DNA of 64,000 nt from Caldicoprobacter oshimai DSM 21659 (GTDB taxonomy: Bacteria > Bacillota > Clostridia > Caldicoprobacterales > Caldicoprobacteraceae), in the NCBI GenBank assembly GCA_000526435.1, contig JAGB01000001.1, forward strand, positions 372,001 through 436,000. Reading direction: 5' to 3'. Position numbers and translations under genes: made by a program. The notes under the pieces are model-generated. The model did not search any database. It worked only from the letters and a program-made list of their open reading frames with translations, and was not told the DNA's origin. Shown piece after piece: positions 10,220-18,979 of the stretch (position 1 is its first letter; every line of letters starts with the position of its first letter).

Positions 10220-10500
10220 TTATCCCTGTAATGAGGTTGGTCATACCACATACTCTTGCTTTTGGGGTCTTCCACACAAGACGAAATACCAGGGCGGAAG
10301 GGTTTTGCCCTTACTTACCCTGGTTCCCGGGTATGGCCTTAGCTTTACAATACAGCACTATAGGGTTACTACGGATTCGGCACGCACCTTGTGGTTTATA
10401 TTGCCCCCCACAAGAGCTACAGCACCCCCTGGGTAGGTGTCCGAATCAAGATGTAACCCAGTGGGTTGTCAAAAATTCTGTCGGTATGACCACCCCCTGC
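10220..10500 (-). ncRNA. HEARO/omega-RNA-like structured RNA (IscB-associated type)
   Basis: This GC-rich block without a plausible reading frame is full of nested complementarity on the minus strand: GGGTTAC with GTAACCC, ATTCGG with CCGAAT, CTTGTGG with CCACAAG, ACCAGGG with CCCTGGT, AAGGG-CAAAA-CCCTT, and GTCTT-AAGAC. The layout, and a 39-residue IscB remnant on the same strand within 350 bases, suggest a HEARO/omega RNA that would guide IscB. Here the RNA lies downstream of the remnant rather than upstream, so it may be a separate, stand-alone copy. The ends are approximate. Identification is from memory of the family and is unverified; other structured RNAs are possible. Confidence 0.55.
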
Positions 10501-10540
10501 TGAATTATACCAAAGTAATACAAGAATTTTCAACAACATT

Positions 10541-10580
10541 TGGATAAACGTCCGTGTCAAGATGTAGTAGATAAGTCCAA
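10541..10580 (-). repeat. Degraded partial copy of the HEARO-like RNA
   Basis: The plus-strand string GTCCGTGTCAAGATGTA near 10550-10566 closely matches GTCCGAATCAAGATGTA inside the structured RNA at about 10438-10454, with similar flanks. This suggests a second, broken RNA copy between the intact one and the IscB remnant. The remaining stretch up to 10835 shows no recognisable gene. Confidence 0.4.
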
Positions 10581-10835
10581 AAGAATTTTCCCTGATGAGC
10601 CCCCACCGTTCAATAATATAGCCTTACCACATATGTCACGGCAGTTACCTTATTACATGCAAACCTGTAAGAGAAAGCAATAAGGCATCATTTGGCGAAT
10701 ATCTATTATGAGACCTCATGCTTCTTTTAGCTTGGTTTTGTTTGTTTCCCCGATGATGTCTCTTCTTCTCTTATATCTATCCCTATTTCCCTGCTATTAT
10801 CTACTGAAATTTTACATCACCGGTTGTGTTTTCTC

Positions 10836-10955
10836 TTAATACCACATCCCTCGTTTGACTACCTTTGCAAACCCTTGCTTTAAAAACCGCCTTACTTTGC
10901 CGTACCTTTCAGTTGACATTAGCGGTTTTCCTGCTTTTGAGATTACATATATCAT
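10836..10955 (-). pseudogene. iscB: IscB N-terminal remnant
   Basis: A 39-residue fragment beginning MIYVISKAGKPLMSTERYG and continuing KVRRFLKQGFAKVVKRG before an early stop. This is the N-terminal PLMP-type domain of IscB RNA-guided endonucleases (PLMP here is PLMS), ending where the RuvC-I segment should begin. No HNH, RuvC or bridge-helix sequence follows, so it is a broken gene. Bases 10956-11100 upstream lack convincing coding character and may be the 3' end of another omega RNA. Confidence 0.7.
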
Positions 10956-11201
10956 ATCCAGTAAGCCTCGTTGTGGAATCAGGTGTTCATCGCCAATGTT
11001 AGACAGGCTTGTCATGCATAGGTTACTGTCCCTACCCCCTCTCACTGGCTGATTTTGATTATAGAAAAATCCCAACAATTCACATTTCAGAAGAGACATC
11101 ATACCAAGTGTGTCCAGAAAAAACGTCTCTCCTCGTAATTTCCTTTTACGAGATAGATGAGCGTATTTTTAAAGTAAACAACGCCAAAGTGTTACCGAGA
11201 T

Positions 11202-11650
11202 CATAAACTTCATGCCTTAAAATCCGCATCCTGCAAAACCGTCCTGAGGAACTTCCGAATGTAATCAGGGTCGTCGTAAATAAAAAGTATGTTTGTTAAC
11301 ATGTCCCATATTATGAATAAATAACTTCCTTTGAATGTAATATTCAAAGGGACTAAATGCTATCATGCCCTTGATGTCCGGTATTTCCCCTTTAAAACCA
11401 TCCCTGTCCACAGGCAATTCACCATATTCCTCGGTACATATCCTGAGGATGTTACCCTCTTGCATTTCGGGAGTCATCACCGGTACCATTCTCCCAATAG
11501 ATGCCTCCACAAAACCTACCAATTCATCCACATAGCGCTTTTCCCCATCCCCCAGTTCATCTTTAACAAGCCCCTTCCTTTTGTAGGATGAAATCATATC
11601 GATCCATAAAGTAAATTTAGTCATATTCACCCATGAACTCTACAATTTCT
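11202..11650 (-). pseudogene. Mannitol dehydrogenase family fragment
   Basis: Within 11265-11630 the sequence reads VDELVGFVEASIGRMVPVMT, then YGELPVDRDGFKGEIPDIKG and FSPFEYYIQRKLFIHNMGH, the central part of mannitol-1-phosphate/fructuronate-type dehydrogenases. The N-terminal NAD-binding domain and most of the C-terminal domain are missing, and the frame breaks after NMGH. The final stretch DDPDYIRKFLRTVLQDADF in another frame (to about 11212) could be the tail of the same or another gene. It is a relic beside the pectin cluster, where uronate dehydrogenases would fit. Confidence 0.7.
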
Positions 11651-11826
11651 TTCATGTTTTTAATCCTAGTTGATACGCCTATAGCCATTATACAGTGTCA
11701 GGCAACAGCATTTGCAAACTTACCACCTCTATATAAACCCAAATACCATGAGTAAGCGCAAAAAGAAACCAAAAGCGTTGCATTTATTGCATTTATTAAA
11801 TTGCCGGGATCTTTTGTTCTTACTTT

Positions 11827-13419
11827 TCATTCTGCCCTATCCACTAAAAACCAATCAAAATCGGCAAAGCCCTTGCTGTTTTCAAAATGATAGTTATTGG
11901 CAAAAATCCCTACTTTGGCTCCGATCCAGTGGCCTTTCTTGGCTATAAATTCATCGCCTATGGAGATGAAATTCTCTCCCTCCAGGCTATAACTAAAAGT
12001 ACACCTAGCTTTTTTCCTTACGGTCACCCTCAAATAGATGAGGTTCGATGAGCCAATATCGTGGCTTTCTATCTGCCGTTCCTCCTGCTGGGGCCCGTTT
12101 CCCTTGATAAGACAAATCTGGATATGGCCAGCCACCTTTTTTGCCACAACAGCCGCATATTCCATCCCCATTATAACCAATCCAGCCTGATCTCCATCGA
12201 TCTGGGGGCTGAATTCCAGCTTGGTTGTCACCTCAAACTCAGGAGCCGGAAACTTCTGCAAAAGGAGGTTGGGCACATTCCATAATACTTTCCTTATCCC
12301 CCTCAATTCGTTTGTCATATATAGCCTTATATGGTGCTCCCTCTCTACAAGGGAATACCATCCGTCCCTTGGGTTGGCATGCCACTGCCATTGCAAGCCC
12401 AAAACATTGCCGTCAAAATCATCGCTTGTATCGGGCACTTCAATATCATATGCTCGCCCCACGTTCGGCTTTGTATATCTCATGACCGGCTCGCCTATCC
12501 CATCGCCGTTGACGTCAATTCCCATCAATGGCCAGTCATCCACCCATTTCACCGGCTGCAGGTGAACGATGCGGCCGTAAGCGTCGTCATCTTGAAAATG
12601 TACAAACCACGTCTCTCCGTTCTCCAATTCCACCCATCCGCCTTGATGGGGGCCATTGATAGGAGTGTTTCCCTGATGGAGCACGATCTTCTCCTCATAA
12701 GGCCCATAGGGATGTTTTGCCCTCAACACAACCTGATAGCCCATTGAAACTCCCCCGGCGGGAGCTGAGATATAATAATATCCGTTTCTCTTGTACATTT
12801 TAGGTCCCTCAATGGTGGGATGATTGACATTCCCATCGATCACAATTCGAAACTCATCAAGAAGAGCAGTACCATCTGGCTTCATCTTGTTTATGGCAAG
12901 AACGCTTTTAAATCCAATCCTGCTCCTGGCAAATGCGTTGACCAGATAGGCGTTTCCGTCATCATCCCAGAATGGGCAGGGATCAATCCATCCCTTGACT
13001 TCTTTAACGCACACCAGAGGCTCCCATTTACCCCATGGGTCTTTGGTCTTGCTCATGAAGATGCCTTCATCGGGCATTGCAAAATATACCCAAAAATACC
13101 CATCATGGTATCTAATGCTAGGAGCCCACACTCCCCTGCCGTGCTGGGGCTTGTCATACTCTGGAAAAGGTAGCCTGTCGATTACATAATTGATTATTTT
13201 CCAATTCACCAGATCCTTTGAATGCAATACGGGTAACCCTGGTATACAGTTAAAGCTGGAAGCTACCATAAAAAAGTCATCTTTTACCCTTATGATGTCT
13301 GGGTCGGAATAATCCAAATAAAGTATAGGGTTTATGTAAGTACCATCACCCTGATCAGATATCCATACTCTAGGAAAGCCATTTTTTCTATACAGAGCTA
13401 TTTTATCTTCTATGTGCAT
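11827..13419 (-). CDS. Glycoside hydrolase family 43 (xylosidase/arabinofuranosidase type)
   Basis: These 530 residues comprise a five-bladed propeller GH43 domain (about 1-310) with the catalytic base Asp in YLDYSDPDIIRV, the pKa-modulating Asp in GWIDPCPFWDDD, and the acid Glu in PTIEGPKMYKRNG. A C-terminal beta-sandwich (about 330-530, DDFDGNVLGLQWQWHANP onward) is typical of beta-xylosidase-like members. No signal peptide is seen, so it acts inside the cell on imported oligosaccharides. I set the start at ATG 13419 because GGAGGAA lies 8 bases upstream; an ATG at 13434 overlaps that site. It is the last gene of the pectin cluster. Confidence 0.92.
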   Translation of the reverse strand: MHIEDKIALYRKNGFPRVWISDQGDGTYINPILYLDYSDPDIIRVKDDFFMVASSFNCIPGLPVLHSKDLVNWKIINYVIDRLPFPEYDKPQHGRGVWAPSIRYHDGYFWVYFAMPDEGIFMSKTKDPWGKWEPLVCVKEVKGWIDPCPFWDDDGNAYLVNAFARSRIGFKSVLAINKMKPDGTALLDEFRIVIDGNVNHPTIEGPKMYKRNGYYYISAPAGGVSMGYQVVLRAKHPYGPYEEKIVLHQGNTPINGPHQGGWVELENGETWFVHFQDDDAYGRIVHLQPVKWVDDWPLMGIDVNGDGIGEPVMRYTKPNVGRAYDIEVPDTSDDFDGNVLGLQWQWHANPRDGWYSLVEREHHIRLYMTNELRGIRKVLWNVPNLLLQKFPAPEFEVTTKLEFSPQIDGDQAGLVIMGMEYAAVVAKKVAGHIQICLIKGNGPQQEERQIESHDIGSSNLIYLRVTVRKKARCTFSYSLEGENFISIGDEFIAKKGHWIGAKVGIFANNYHFENSKGFADFDWFLVDRAE

Positions 13420-13450
13420 GAAAAGTTCCTCCATCCCATATCCTTAAAAG

Positions 13451-14149
13451 CTACACCTTTAAAAAATTTTTTAAAGGCAAATCTATATCGTTTTTAATGC
13501 CATCGACGATAAGCTTGGCTATTTCAATGGCACCTTGCCTGGAAAAATGAGTATTATCCTGTTTCCCCTCCGGATAGGCCGGATATTGACCGGGTTCAAC
13601 CCACAGGAAAATCTCCTTGGTCTTTTCTTCGCCCAATTCTTCAAATAGCTTTCTGCTCTTTTCACACACGTCGATAAGCGGTACATTCAACTCCAAAGCT
13701 AGCTCCTTCATGGCTTTACAATATTCCCTGTGGGTGTTAATAATCCTGCCATTCTCAAACAGCCTTCTGTTAACAGGGGTTAAAAGAACCGGATAAGCTC
13801 CCTTGCTGCGGGCTCCCTCGATGAACAACCTCAAATAATATTTATAGGTGGTTTGTGGCTCGGTATACCGCGAAGGATCATGTTCCTTTTCATCATTATG
13901 GCCAAACTGGATAAATAGATAATCGCCTGCTTTTATCTCTTTCAAAATGGCCTCTAATCTGCCCTCTTCCACAAAGCTCTTTGAACTACGGCCGTTTACC
14001 GCGTGGTTATTTATTTTTACGTTTTCATTAAAAAAATCCCCGATTACCTGTCCCCATCCCGTTTCAGGAAACACATCAGGGGTTTCATTAGCTGCTGTAG
14101 AATCGCCAGCAATATAAATCGCAATCTCTTTTCGACCGCTTGTAGACAA
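13451..14149 (-). CDS. SGNH-hydrolase, rhamnogalacturonan acetylesterase-like
   Basis: This 232-residue SGNH esterase carries block I AGDSTAANE, block II with the oxyanion Gly in NHAVNGRSSKSF, block III Asn in IQFGHNDEKEHDP, and block V catalytic Asp-His in KQDNTHFSRQGA. These match the CE12 rhamnogalacturonan acetylesterases, which deacetylate pectic backbone sugars. There is no signal peptide, implying cytoplasmic action. The TTG start at 14149 follows GGGGGG at good spacing. It lies between the GH28 and GH43 genes with short gaps (19 and 31 bases), so the three form one operon. Confidence 0.88.
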   Translation of the reverse strand: MSTSGRKEIAIYIAGDSTAANETPDVFPETGWGQVIGDFFNENVKINNHAVNGRSSKSFVEEGRLEAILKEIKAGDYLFIQFGHNDEKEHDPSRYTEPQTTYKYYLRLFIEGARSKGAYPVLLTPVNRRLFENGRIINTHREYCKAMKELALELNVPLIDVCEKSRKLFEELGEEKTKEIFLWVEPGQYPAYPEGKQDNTHFSRQGAIEIAKLIVDGIKNDIDLPLKNFLKV

Positions 14150-14168
14150 TTTTTATGCCCCCCATCCT

Positions 14169-15617
14169 TTACTGGTTTAATTTTATATCATTGCCATCTG
14201 AATCCACTACATTTACCATTTCTATCCTCTTGCAATTGTCAAACACCAGTTCGGGCTTTTTCTCAATCTTAAGCTTAACATTTCTAAAAAACAAATCCGT
14301 TGCGTTTACGCACTCCACGCCCTTTTCTGAAGTTACAATCACATCATCAAAATAAATGCTATTTATGGGCAACTCGGGTAAGCCGCTAACCTGAATCGCT
14401 CTCCCCGCCCCCATGCAAACTACATTTTTAATCATAATATTTCTGAACTCAGGAGTTTCTTCGGTAGGTCGTAAATATTTCGCATCGTCTGCATTCTGTG
14501 CCTTATGGCCGTACCACATGGTAAGGATAATGGCTTCATCCACTATGTCTTTCATATAGATGTTCTCTATGTAGATGTTCTCCACGACCCCACCTCTGCC
14601 CCTTCTACTCTTGAACCTTATCCCTACATCGGTCCCAATAAAAGTACAGTTGGACACGTGGATATTCCTTACTCCTCCGGACATCTCGCTTCCCACTACG
14701 AAACCGCCATGACCGTGATAGACGGTACAATTATATATCCTCACATTTTCACACGGCTTTCCCCTTCTTCTACCTTCCTCGTCTTTGCCCGATTTCATGC
14801 ATATGGCATCATCGCCTACGTCAAATGTTGAATTATATATTTCGACATTTTTGCATGACTCTAGATCCAGGCCATCCCCATTTTGGGCATACCAGGGGTT
14901 TCTTACGGTCACATTTCGAATAGTCACATGTTCGCACATTACAGGATGGAGATTCCATGCCGGAGAATTTTGAAAAGTTAGGCCATCCAACAATACCTTT
15001 TTACAGTTAACCAAGCTCAACAGATTAGGCCTCAAAAAATCCCTGTATCTTTTTGCATCTTCAAGCGATGTTATTTTACCATTATGGTTTTTAAAATATT
15101 GAGCTCCTTCCATTGCCTCCTTTGAGGGCCACCAAACCATAGCGTTTTCATCCACAAATCCGCCCGCATTGATGAGTTCATTCCATTGGTTATCGGTCAT
15201 CTTATATTTCTTGACCGGCCTCCAAGCCTGGCCCTGGCCATCAAAAATTCCTTGGCCGGTTATGGCAATATTCTCCAAATTTTCACCGTTTATTGGAGAC
15301 ATACATCTAAATGTCTGCTGCCCTTCAAAATGGGACATCACAACGGGATAATCATTAAAATCCGAGCTGAATACCACTACTGCTCCTCTTTGAAGATGGA
15401 GATTCACATTGCTTTTTAAGGTAATAGGGCCTGTTAACCACACCCCTGGGGGTATTACCACCCTTCCTCCTCCGCTAGAACTGCACTCCTCGATCGCCTT
15501 AGCAATAGCCTGCGTGTTTAGGTGTATACCATCTCCCACCGCACCGTAACTGGTTATTACAAAATCCCTATCCGGAAAAGTTGGAATTTGTACACAGGGC
15601 ATCTCGAAGTATTTCAT
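14169..15617 (-). CDS. Glycoside hydrolase family 28 (polygalacturonase-like)
   Basis: This 482-residue parallel beta-helix enzyme has GH28 motifs along the chain: NPWYAQNGDGLDLES (the N-x-D part), GDDAICMKSG (the DD pair), VYHGHGGFVVGSEMSGG (the G-H-G part) and GIRFKSRRGRGG (the R-x-K part). The N-terminus (ITSYGAVGDG) is normal for cytoplasmic exo-acting GH28 proteins, and no signal peptide is present. The ATG at 15617 is preceded by AGGAAGG at eight bases. It is first in the pectin operon and would release galacturonic acid from oligogalacturonides or rhamnogalacturonides. Confidence 0.92.
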   Translation of the reverse strand: MKYFEMPCVQIPTFPDRDFVITSYGAVGDGIHLNTQAIAKAIEECSSSGGGRVVIPPGVWLTGPITLKSNVNLHLQRGAVVVFSSDFNDYPVVMSHFEGQQTFRCMSPINGENLENIAITGQGIFDGQGQAWRPVKKYKMTDNQWNELINAGGFVDENAMVWWPSKEAMEGAQYFKNHNGKITSLEDAKRYRDFLRPNLLSLVNCKKVLLDGLTFQNSPAWNLHPVMCEHVTIRNVTVRNPWYAQNGDGLDLESCKNVEIYNSTFDVGDDAICMKSGKDEEGRRRGKPCENVRIYNCTVYHGHGGFVVGSEMSGGVRNIHVSNCTFIGTDVGIRFKSRRGRGGVVENIYIENIYMKDIVDEAIILTMWYGHKAQNADDAKYLRPTEETPEFRNIMIKNVVCMGAGRAIQVSGLPELPINSIYFDDVIVTSEKGVECVNATDLFFRNVKLKIEKKPELVFDNCKRIEMVNVVDSDGNDIKLNQ

Positions 15618-15768
15618 TCGTCTCACCTTCCTTCATTTTTTCATCGAACTTTCCATCGACTTTTGTCATCCCTCGGCATAATTGTCCACCTTTCGGTCAA
15701 TTCTCTATCGACAAAAGAATCGAAGGCAAGTAAACGAAGGAATCAGCGCTCATGCCATCGTCACCGCT

Positions 15769-16533
15769 TTACAAAGGCTTTTTGGAAGTACCGCATACGG
15801 GACACCTTTGAAGGGAAAGGGGCATCTCCAGTCCACAGCTTTCAAGCAACTTCTTGTCGCGCAAGATCTCCTCGGCCATACCATCCGCCGCTATTTCCCC
15901 TTCATTCAGCACAATCACCCTCCTACATGTCTCAAGCACCATATCCAAATCATGGCTGGCGATTATCTTAGTGTGGTCAAAGCCTTTAAGCAAATTTATG
16001 ACCATCCGCCTCGACTTGGGGTCAAGGGCAGATGTTGGCTCATCCATTATCAGTATGTCAGGCTGCATCGATAAAACAGATGCGATTGCAACTACCCGTT
16101 TTTCTCCTCCTGATAATCTGAAGGGTACCCTGTCGCGCAGATGAGGTATCCCTACCATTTCCAAAGCTCTTTCCACTCTGAGCTTTACTTCATCTTCATC
16201 AAGCCCATAATTCCGGGGTCCAAAGGCCACATCATCATACACGGTAGGCATAAACAGCTGATCATCGGGATTCTGGAAGACAAAGCCCACCCTCTGGCGT
16301 ATAGCAGATAACGTCTTTTTTGTTAGTCTGACATCTCCAACCAGCACTTCTCCTTGATCGGGAAGTAAAAGGCCTACCAGCAGCATCAACAGCGTAGACT
16401 TTCCAGCCCCGTTGGCACCGATTAAACCTACAGATTCTCCGTGATAAATTGTAAAAGACACATTTTTCACAGCTTCATGCCCATCCGGATATGAAAAATA
16501 TAAATTTCTAACTTCAAGTTTATGATAGCTCAT
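15769..16533 (-). CDS. cbiO: Cobalt ECF transporter ATP-binding protein CbiO
   Basis: This 254-residue ABC ATPase has Walker A GANGAGKSTL, Q-loop FQNPDDQLF (the typical energy-coupling-factor form), signature FRLSGGEKR, Walker B ILIMDEPTSALD and the switch His in IIASHDLDM. The C-terminal CPVCGTSK could bind metal. It follows cbiQ directly (the cbiQ stop touches the ATG). It supplies energy for cobalt uptake with CbiM and CbiQ. Confidence 0.95.
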   Translation of the reverse strand: MSYHKLEVRNLYFSYPDGHEAVKNVSFTIYHGESVGLIGANGAGKSTLLMLLVGLLLPDQGEVLVGDVRLTKKTLSAIRQRVGFVFQNPDDQLFMPTVYDDVAFGPRNYGLDEDEVKLRVERALEMVGIPHLRDRVPFRLSGGEKRVVAIASVLSMQPDILIMDEPTSALDPKSRRMVINLLKGFDHTKIIASHDLDMVLETCRRVIVLNEGEIAADGMAEEILRDKKLLESCGLEMPLSLQRCPVCGTSKKPL

Positions 16534-17343
16534 CTATCTACCTACTCCTGTAAACAATGCTCCTATCAACGCGGCAATATTATAGATTCGAGCAATAACG
16601 AAGAATAAGCTCCATGCCACAAAGTATAACACATCCCTAAACCTTACCTTTAACACATCGCCAGCATTATACTCCCCCGTAAAACCTCTCAAGTTCATGG
16701 CCTGGTATACCCTTTGTGCCCTGTCAAAAGCTCTTAGCAACATCTGCCCCAAGAAGGAGCCCAGATCATTCATCTTTATCCCCTTTTGGCCCGGCGCCCG
16801 CAAGGAATAGGCCTGGGCCATCCGGAAACCCTCTTCAATCAGCAACCATATATATCTATACATCAATAGAAGCTGCAGGACAAAAACCTTTGGAATTTTT
16901 AGCATCCGTAATGCAACTGCCACTCTGTCCATACCCGTAGTTGCTACCAATAAAATGCTAACCATCACCACTAAGCTGGATTTTATAAGGATGGATAGAA
17001 AAGTAAGCCATCCCCTTGAAATGGCGATATTCCCCAGCATAACGATATAAGTGTCAAATAAAGGATTTAATATACCAATCCCTATGATCAAAGGCTGGAC
17101 AAGCAATACCCTCTTTAAGACGGGTACTACTGGTATCTCGGCAAAAGAAATAATGAAAACCGGATAAAAGACAAAAGGCAAAACAGCGCTAACCTCATGT
17201 TTTTCAAACGAGGTAAGCACAACTATATAAACGATGGTGGTAAGCAGCTTCATCACCGGATGGATGCGGTGGATGAAGGTCTTTTTTCTGGCCAGGTCAT
17301 CCAGCAATCCTATATCATATAACGAATTTGTAATATTTGACAT
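16534..17343 (-). CDS. cbiQ: Cobalt ECF transporter transmembrane protein CbiQ
   Basis: A polytopic protein of 269 residues with 5-6 helices and the coupling-helix signatures of ECF T components (about ALRMLKIPKVFVLQLLLMYR and SLRAPGQKGIKMNDLGSFLG followed by LLRAFDRAQRVYQAM). I prefer ATG at 17343, five bases after AAGG; a TTG five codons upstream is possible. It lies between cbiM and cbiO with minimal spacing. Confidence 0.93.
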   Translation of the reverse strand: MSNITNSLYDIGLLDDLARKKTFIHRIHPVMKLLTTIVYIVVLTSFEKHEVSAVLPFVFYPVFIISFAEIPVVPVLKRVLLVQPLIIGIGILNPLFDTYIVMLGNIAISRGWLTFLSILIKSSLVVMVSILLVATTGMDRVAVALRMLKIPKVFVLQLLLMYRYIWLLIEEGFRMAQAYSLRAPGQKGIKMNDLGSFLGQMLLRAFDRAQRVYQAMNLRGFTGEYNAGDVLKVRFRDVLYFVAWSLFFVIARIYNIAALIGALFTGVGR

Positions 17344-17382
17344 ACGGGCCTTCTCCAAATGAAAAATATTAAAGCAGCTTCA

Positions 17383-18447
17383 TTAAGCAACAGCTTTAGT
17401 GGCTTTACTCTTCCTTTTCCTCGATACGTTTATAATCCATCCCAAAATTACGGCCAGCACAAGCGTAATAGCTCCTCCCACTATGCCGGATACGCTAGTT
17501 CCGGCATCAACCGAAGGCCAGGAGCTTTCATCCTCCTCAACCGGTTGCCCTGCAGTGTCATCCTCAACTGTCTTAAACCCATAATCGGGAAGAAACGCGA
17601 CCCTGTTTTGAATTTCAGAAAATATACGGTGAATGCCACTTGCGGATTCCAGTTCAGCTGTGCCGGCTACTCTTTCGATAGACCATTCCAAGCCATCGGG
17701 ATTGGCAGAAGCAAACCATGAAAGCAACCCGCCAACTATAACCGTTACAACCGCCAACCCTACCATGACCTTCTTGATGGGCACTCCTCTTAGAGTTTCG
17801 CCGACAACCGCTCGCTCCAGTATTTCGGGCCTGGCTTTCCATATAAAGGTAACTATTGCCGCGGTAGCCAGCCCTTCAATTACCCCAATGGCAAGGTGTA
17901 TGGGTAACATGAACAACAGGAACTGACCAAAGGGCAGTTCGGTCTTCCCGGATAAAAGCGTCTCAACCACAACGCTAAAAGCCCCGAGCTGCAGCCCAAC
18001 CACCGAAGAAACCATAGATCCTGCAAAAATGTTCCTCGGATTGATGCCTTTGCGCACAAATTTTTTATAAATAAATGGATAAGCTACAAAGCAGGTATAA
18101 AAGCCAAGATTAAAGACGTTGCAGCCATAAGCCAGCAATCCACCATCGCCGAAGAACAGAGCCTGTATAAGTAAAATGGAAGCCATGGTAAGAAATCCCG
18201 CATAAGGCCCCAAAAGTATGGCCAGCAGCATTCCTCCTCCAAGATGTCCGCTGGAGCCAGTACCAGGTATCGAGAAATTGATCATCTGTGCCGTAAAGAC
18301 AAAGGCACCCATAACTCCCATAAGAGGAATTTTACTTTCATCCATATCATTTTGAACCTTTTTAGCAGAATAGGCTGTAACCCCGGCGGTAACCGCCAGC
18401 ATGGTTCCACCAACGGCCGGTGAAATCAAGGCATCAGCCATGTGCAT
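17383..18447 (-). CDS. cbiM: Cobalt transport protein CbiM with CbiN-like PDGLE tail
   Basis: These 354 residues begin MHMADALISP, the conserved metal-binding N-terminus of CbiM/NikM (the free N-terminal Met, His2 and a following His coordinate Co/Ni). Seven or so helices follow, with GHLGGGMLLAILLGP and YGCNVFNLGFY. After residue 215 a linker leads to a helix and FASANPDGLEWSIERVAG, the PDGLE domain that replaces CbiN in fused forms, and a last helix with a lysine-rich end. The ATG at 18447 is eight bases after AGGAG. First gene of cbiMQO; nickel is a possible alternative substrate. Confidence 0.94.
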   Translation of the reverse strand: MHMADALISPAVGGTMLAVTAGVTAYSAKKVQNDMDESKIPLMGVMGAFVFTAQMINFSIPGTGSSGHLGGGMLLAILLGPYAGFLTMASILLIQALFFGDGGLLAYGCNVFNLGFYTCFVAYPFIYKKFVRKGINPRNIFAGSMVSSVVGLQLGAFSVVVETLLSGKTELPFGQFLLFMLPIHLAIGVIEGLATAAIVTFIWKARPEILERAVVGETLRGVPIKKVMVGLAVVTVIVGGLLSWFASANPDGLEWSIERVAGTAELESASGIHRIFSEIQNRVAFLPDYGFKTVEDDTAGQPVEEDESSWPSVDAGTSVSGIVGGAITLVLAVILGWIINVSRKRKSKATKAVA

Positions 18448-18469
18448 AACATCAGCTCCTCTAAAAGAA

Positions 18470-18610
18470 AATAACCCATAAAAGGCAAGACTTGGCATCT
18501 CTATACCCCTTCATGGGTTATCAAACAAAATTTTTGATATACCCTTTCAGAAACCTTCATGGTTTCAATTTAAATAAAACTTATCACAACTCATCATGTA
18601 TTGTCAAGGC
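18470..18610 (-). promoter_or_regulatory. cbiM promoter and structured leader with competing stems
   Basis: On the minus strand TTGACA (18607-18602) with TAAGTT or ATAAGT 17-18 bases later is a fair promoter. Downstream come three inverted repeats: GAAACC-ATGAA-GGTTTC; a 30-base dyad at 18515-18544 (GGGTATATCAAA with TTTGATAACCC); and ATAACCCAT at about 18513-18521 with ATGGGTTAT at about 18474-18482. The segment TGATAACCC takes part in both of the last two, so the stems exclude each other. The leader lacks the usual cobalamin riboswitch box. It may be an operator or an unrecognised metal-sensing leader. Confidence 0.5.
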
Positions 18611-18625
18611 CTTACTTTAATCATT

Positions 18626-18979
18626 TCAATCCAGATCTAATCTAGTCCTCAATCGTCCAAAGGCTTTTTGCCATCGCAACGCCAAAATGGAAGGCCTAAG
18701 ATTCTCGCCGGCTTTATACCCATAATTTTTCTTGTCTCTATCGTTCCTACTATTTCCTCTGCTGTTTCTATTATCCCTATTATTCTCATTCCTCTCCTTG
18801 TTGCCTTCGCTGGCTTTATTGCTCCAACTTCCTCTGCCGCCACCGTTGTCCTTATTGTTCCAGCCCTCTTTACCGTTCCTACTGCCCTTGTTATACTCGT
18901 TCTCCTTTTCCTCCCACTTACTATCCTTTTTATTGTCCTTCTCTTTGTCGTTCCCATTACGCTTTTTTTGCTGTGGGTG
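18626..18979 (-). pseudogene. Low-complexity Asn/Lys/Glu/Arg-rich protein, 5'-truncated by IS256
   Basis: On the minus strand a frame stays open from the IS256 edge to a stop at 18626. It has about 80 residues of charged low-complexity sequence (for example KDNKKDSKWEEKENEYNKG, GKEGWNNKDNGGGRGSW, RNENNRDNRNSRGN), then a more ordered tail ending ALRWQKAFGRLRTRLDLD. There is no start codon; the beginning was probably removed by the IS256 insertion. The purine-rich strand makes the opposite strand look like an artificial hydrophobic protein. Function unknown; a disordered RNA-binding or surface protein is conceivable. Confidence 0.45.

Noticed and set aside
10144-10503. 119-codon plus-strand frame over the HEARO-like block
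   Set aside because: The composition is dictated by the GC-rich stem structure; no ribosome site and no protein-like pattern.
18470-18610. Cobalamin riboswitch in front of cbiM
   Set aside because: The conserved B12-box-like sequence was not found and the leader is too short for the full aptamer.
18649-18957. Arg/Thr-rich minus-strand frame in the same block
   Set aside because: Another frame of the same low-complexity DNA; the Asn/Lys/Glu-rich frame has the more natural composition and an ordered tail.
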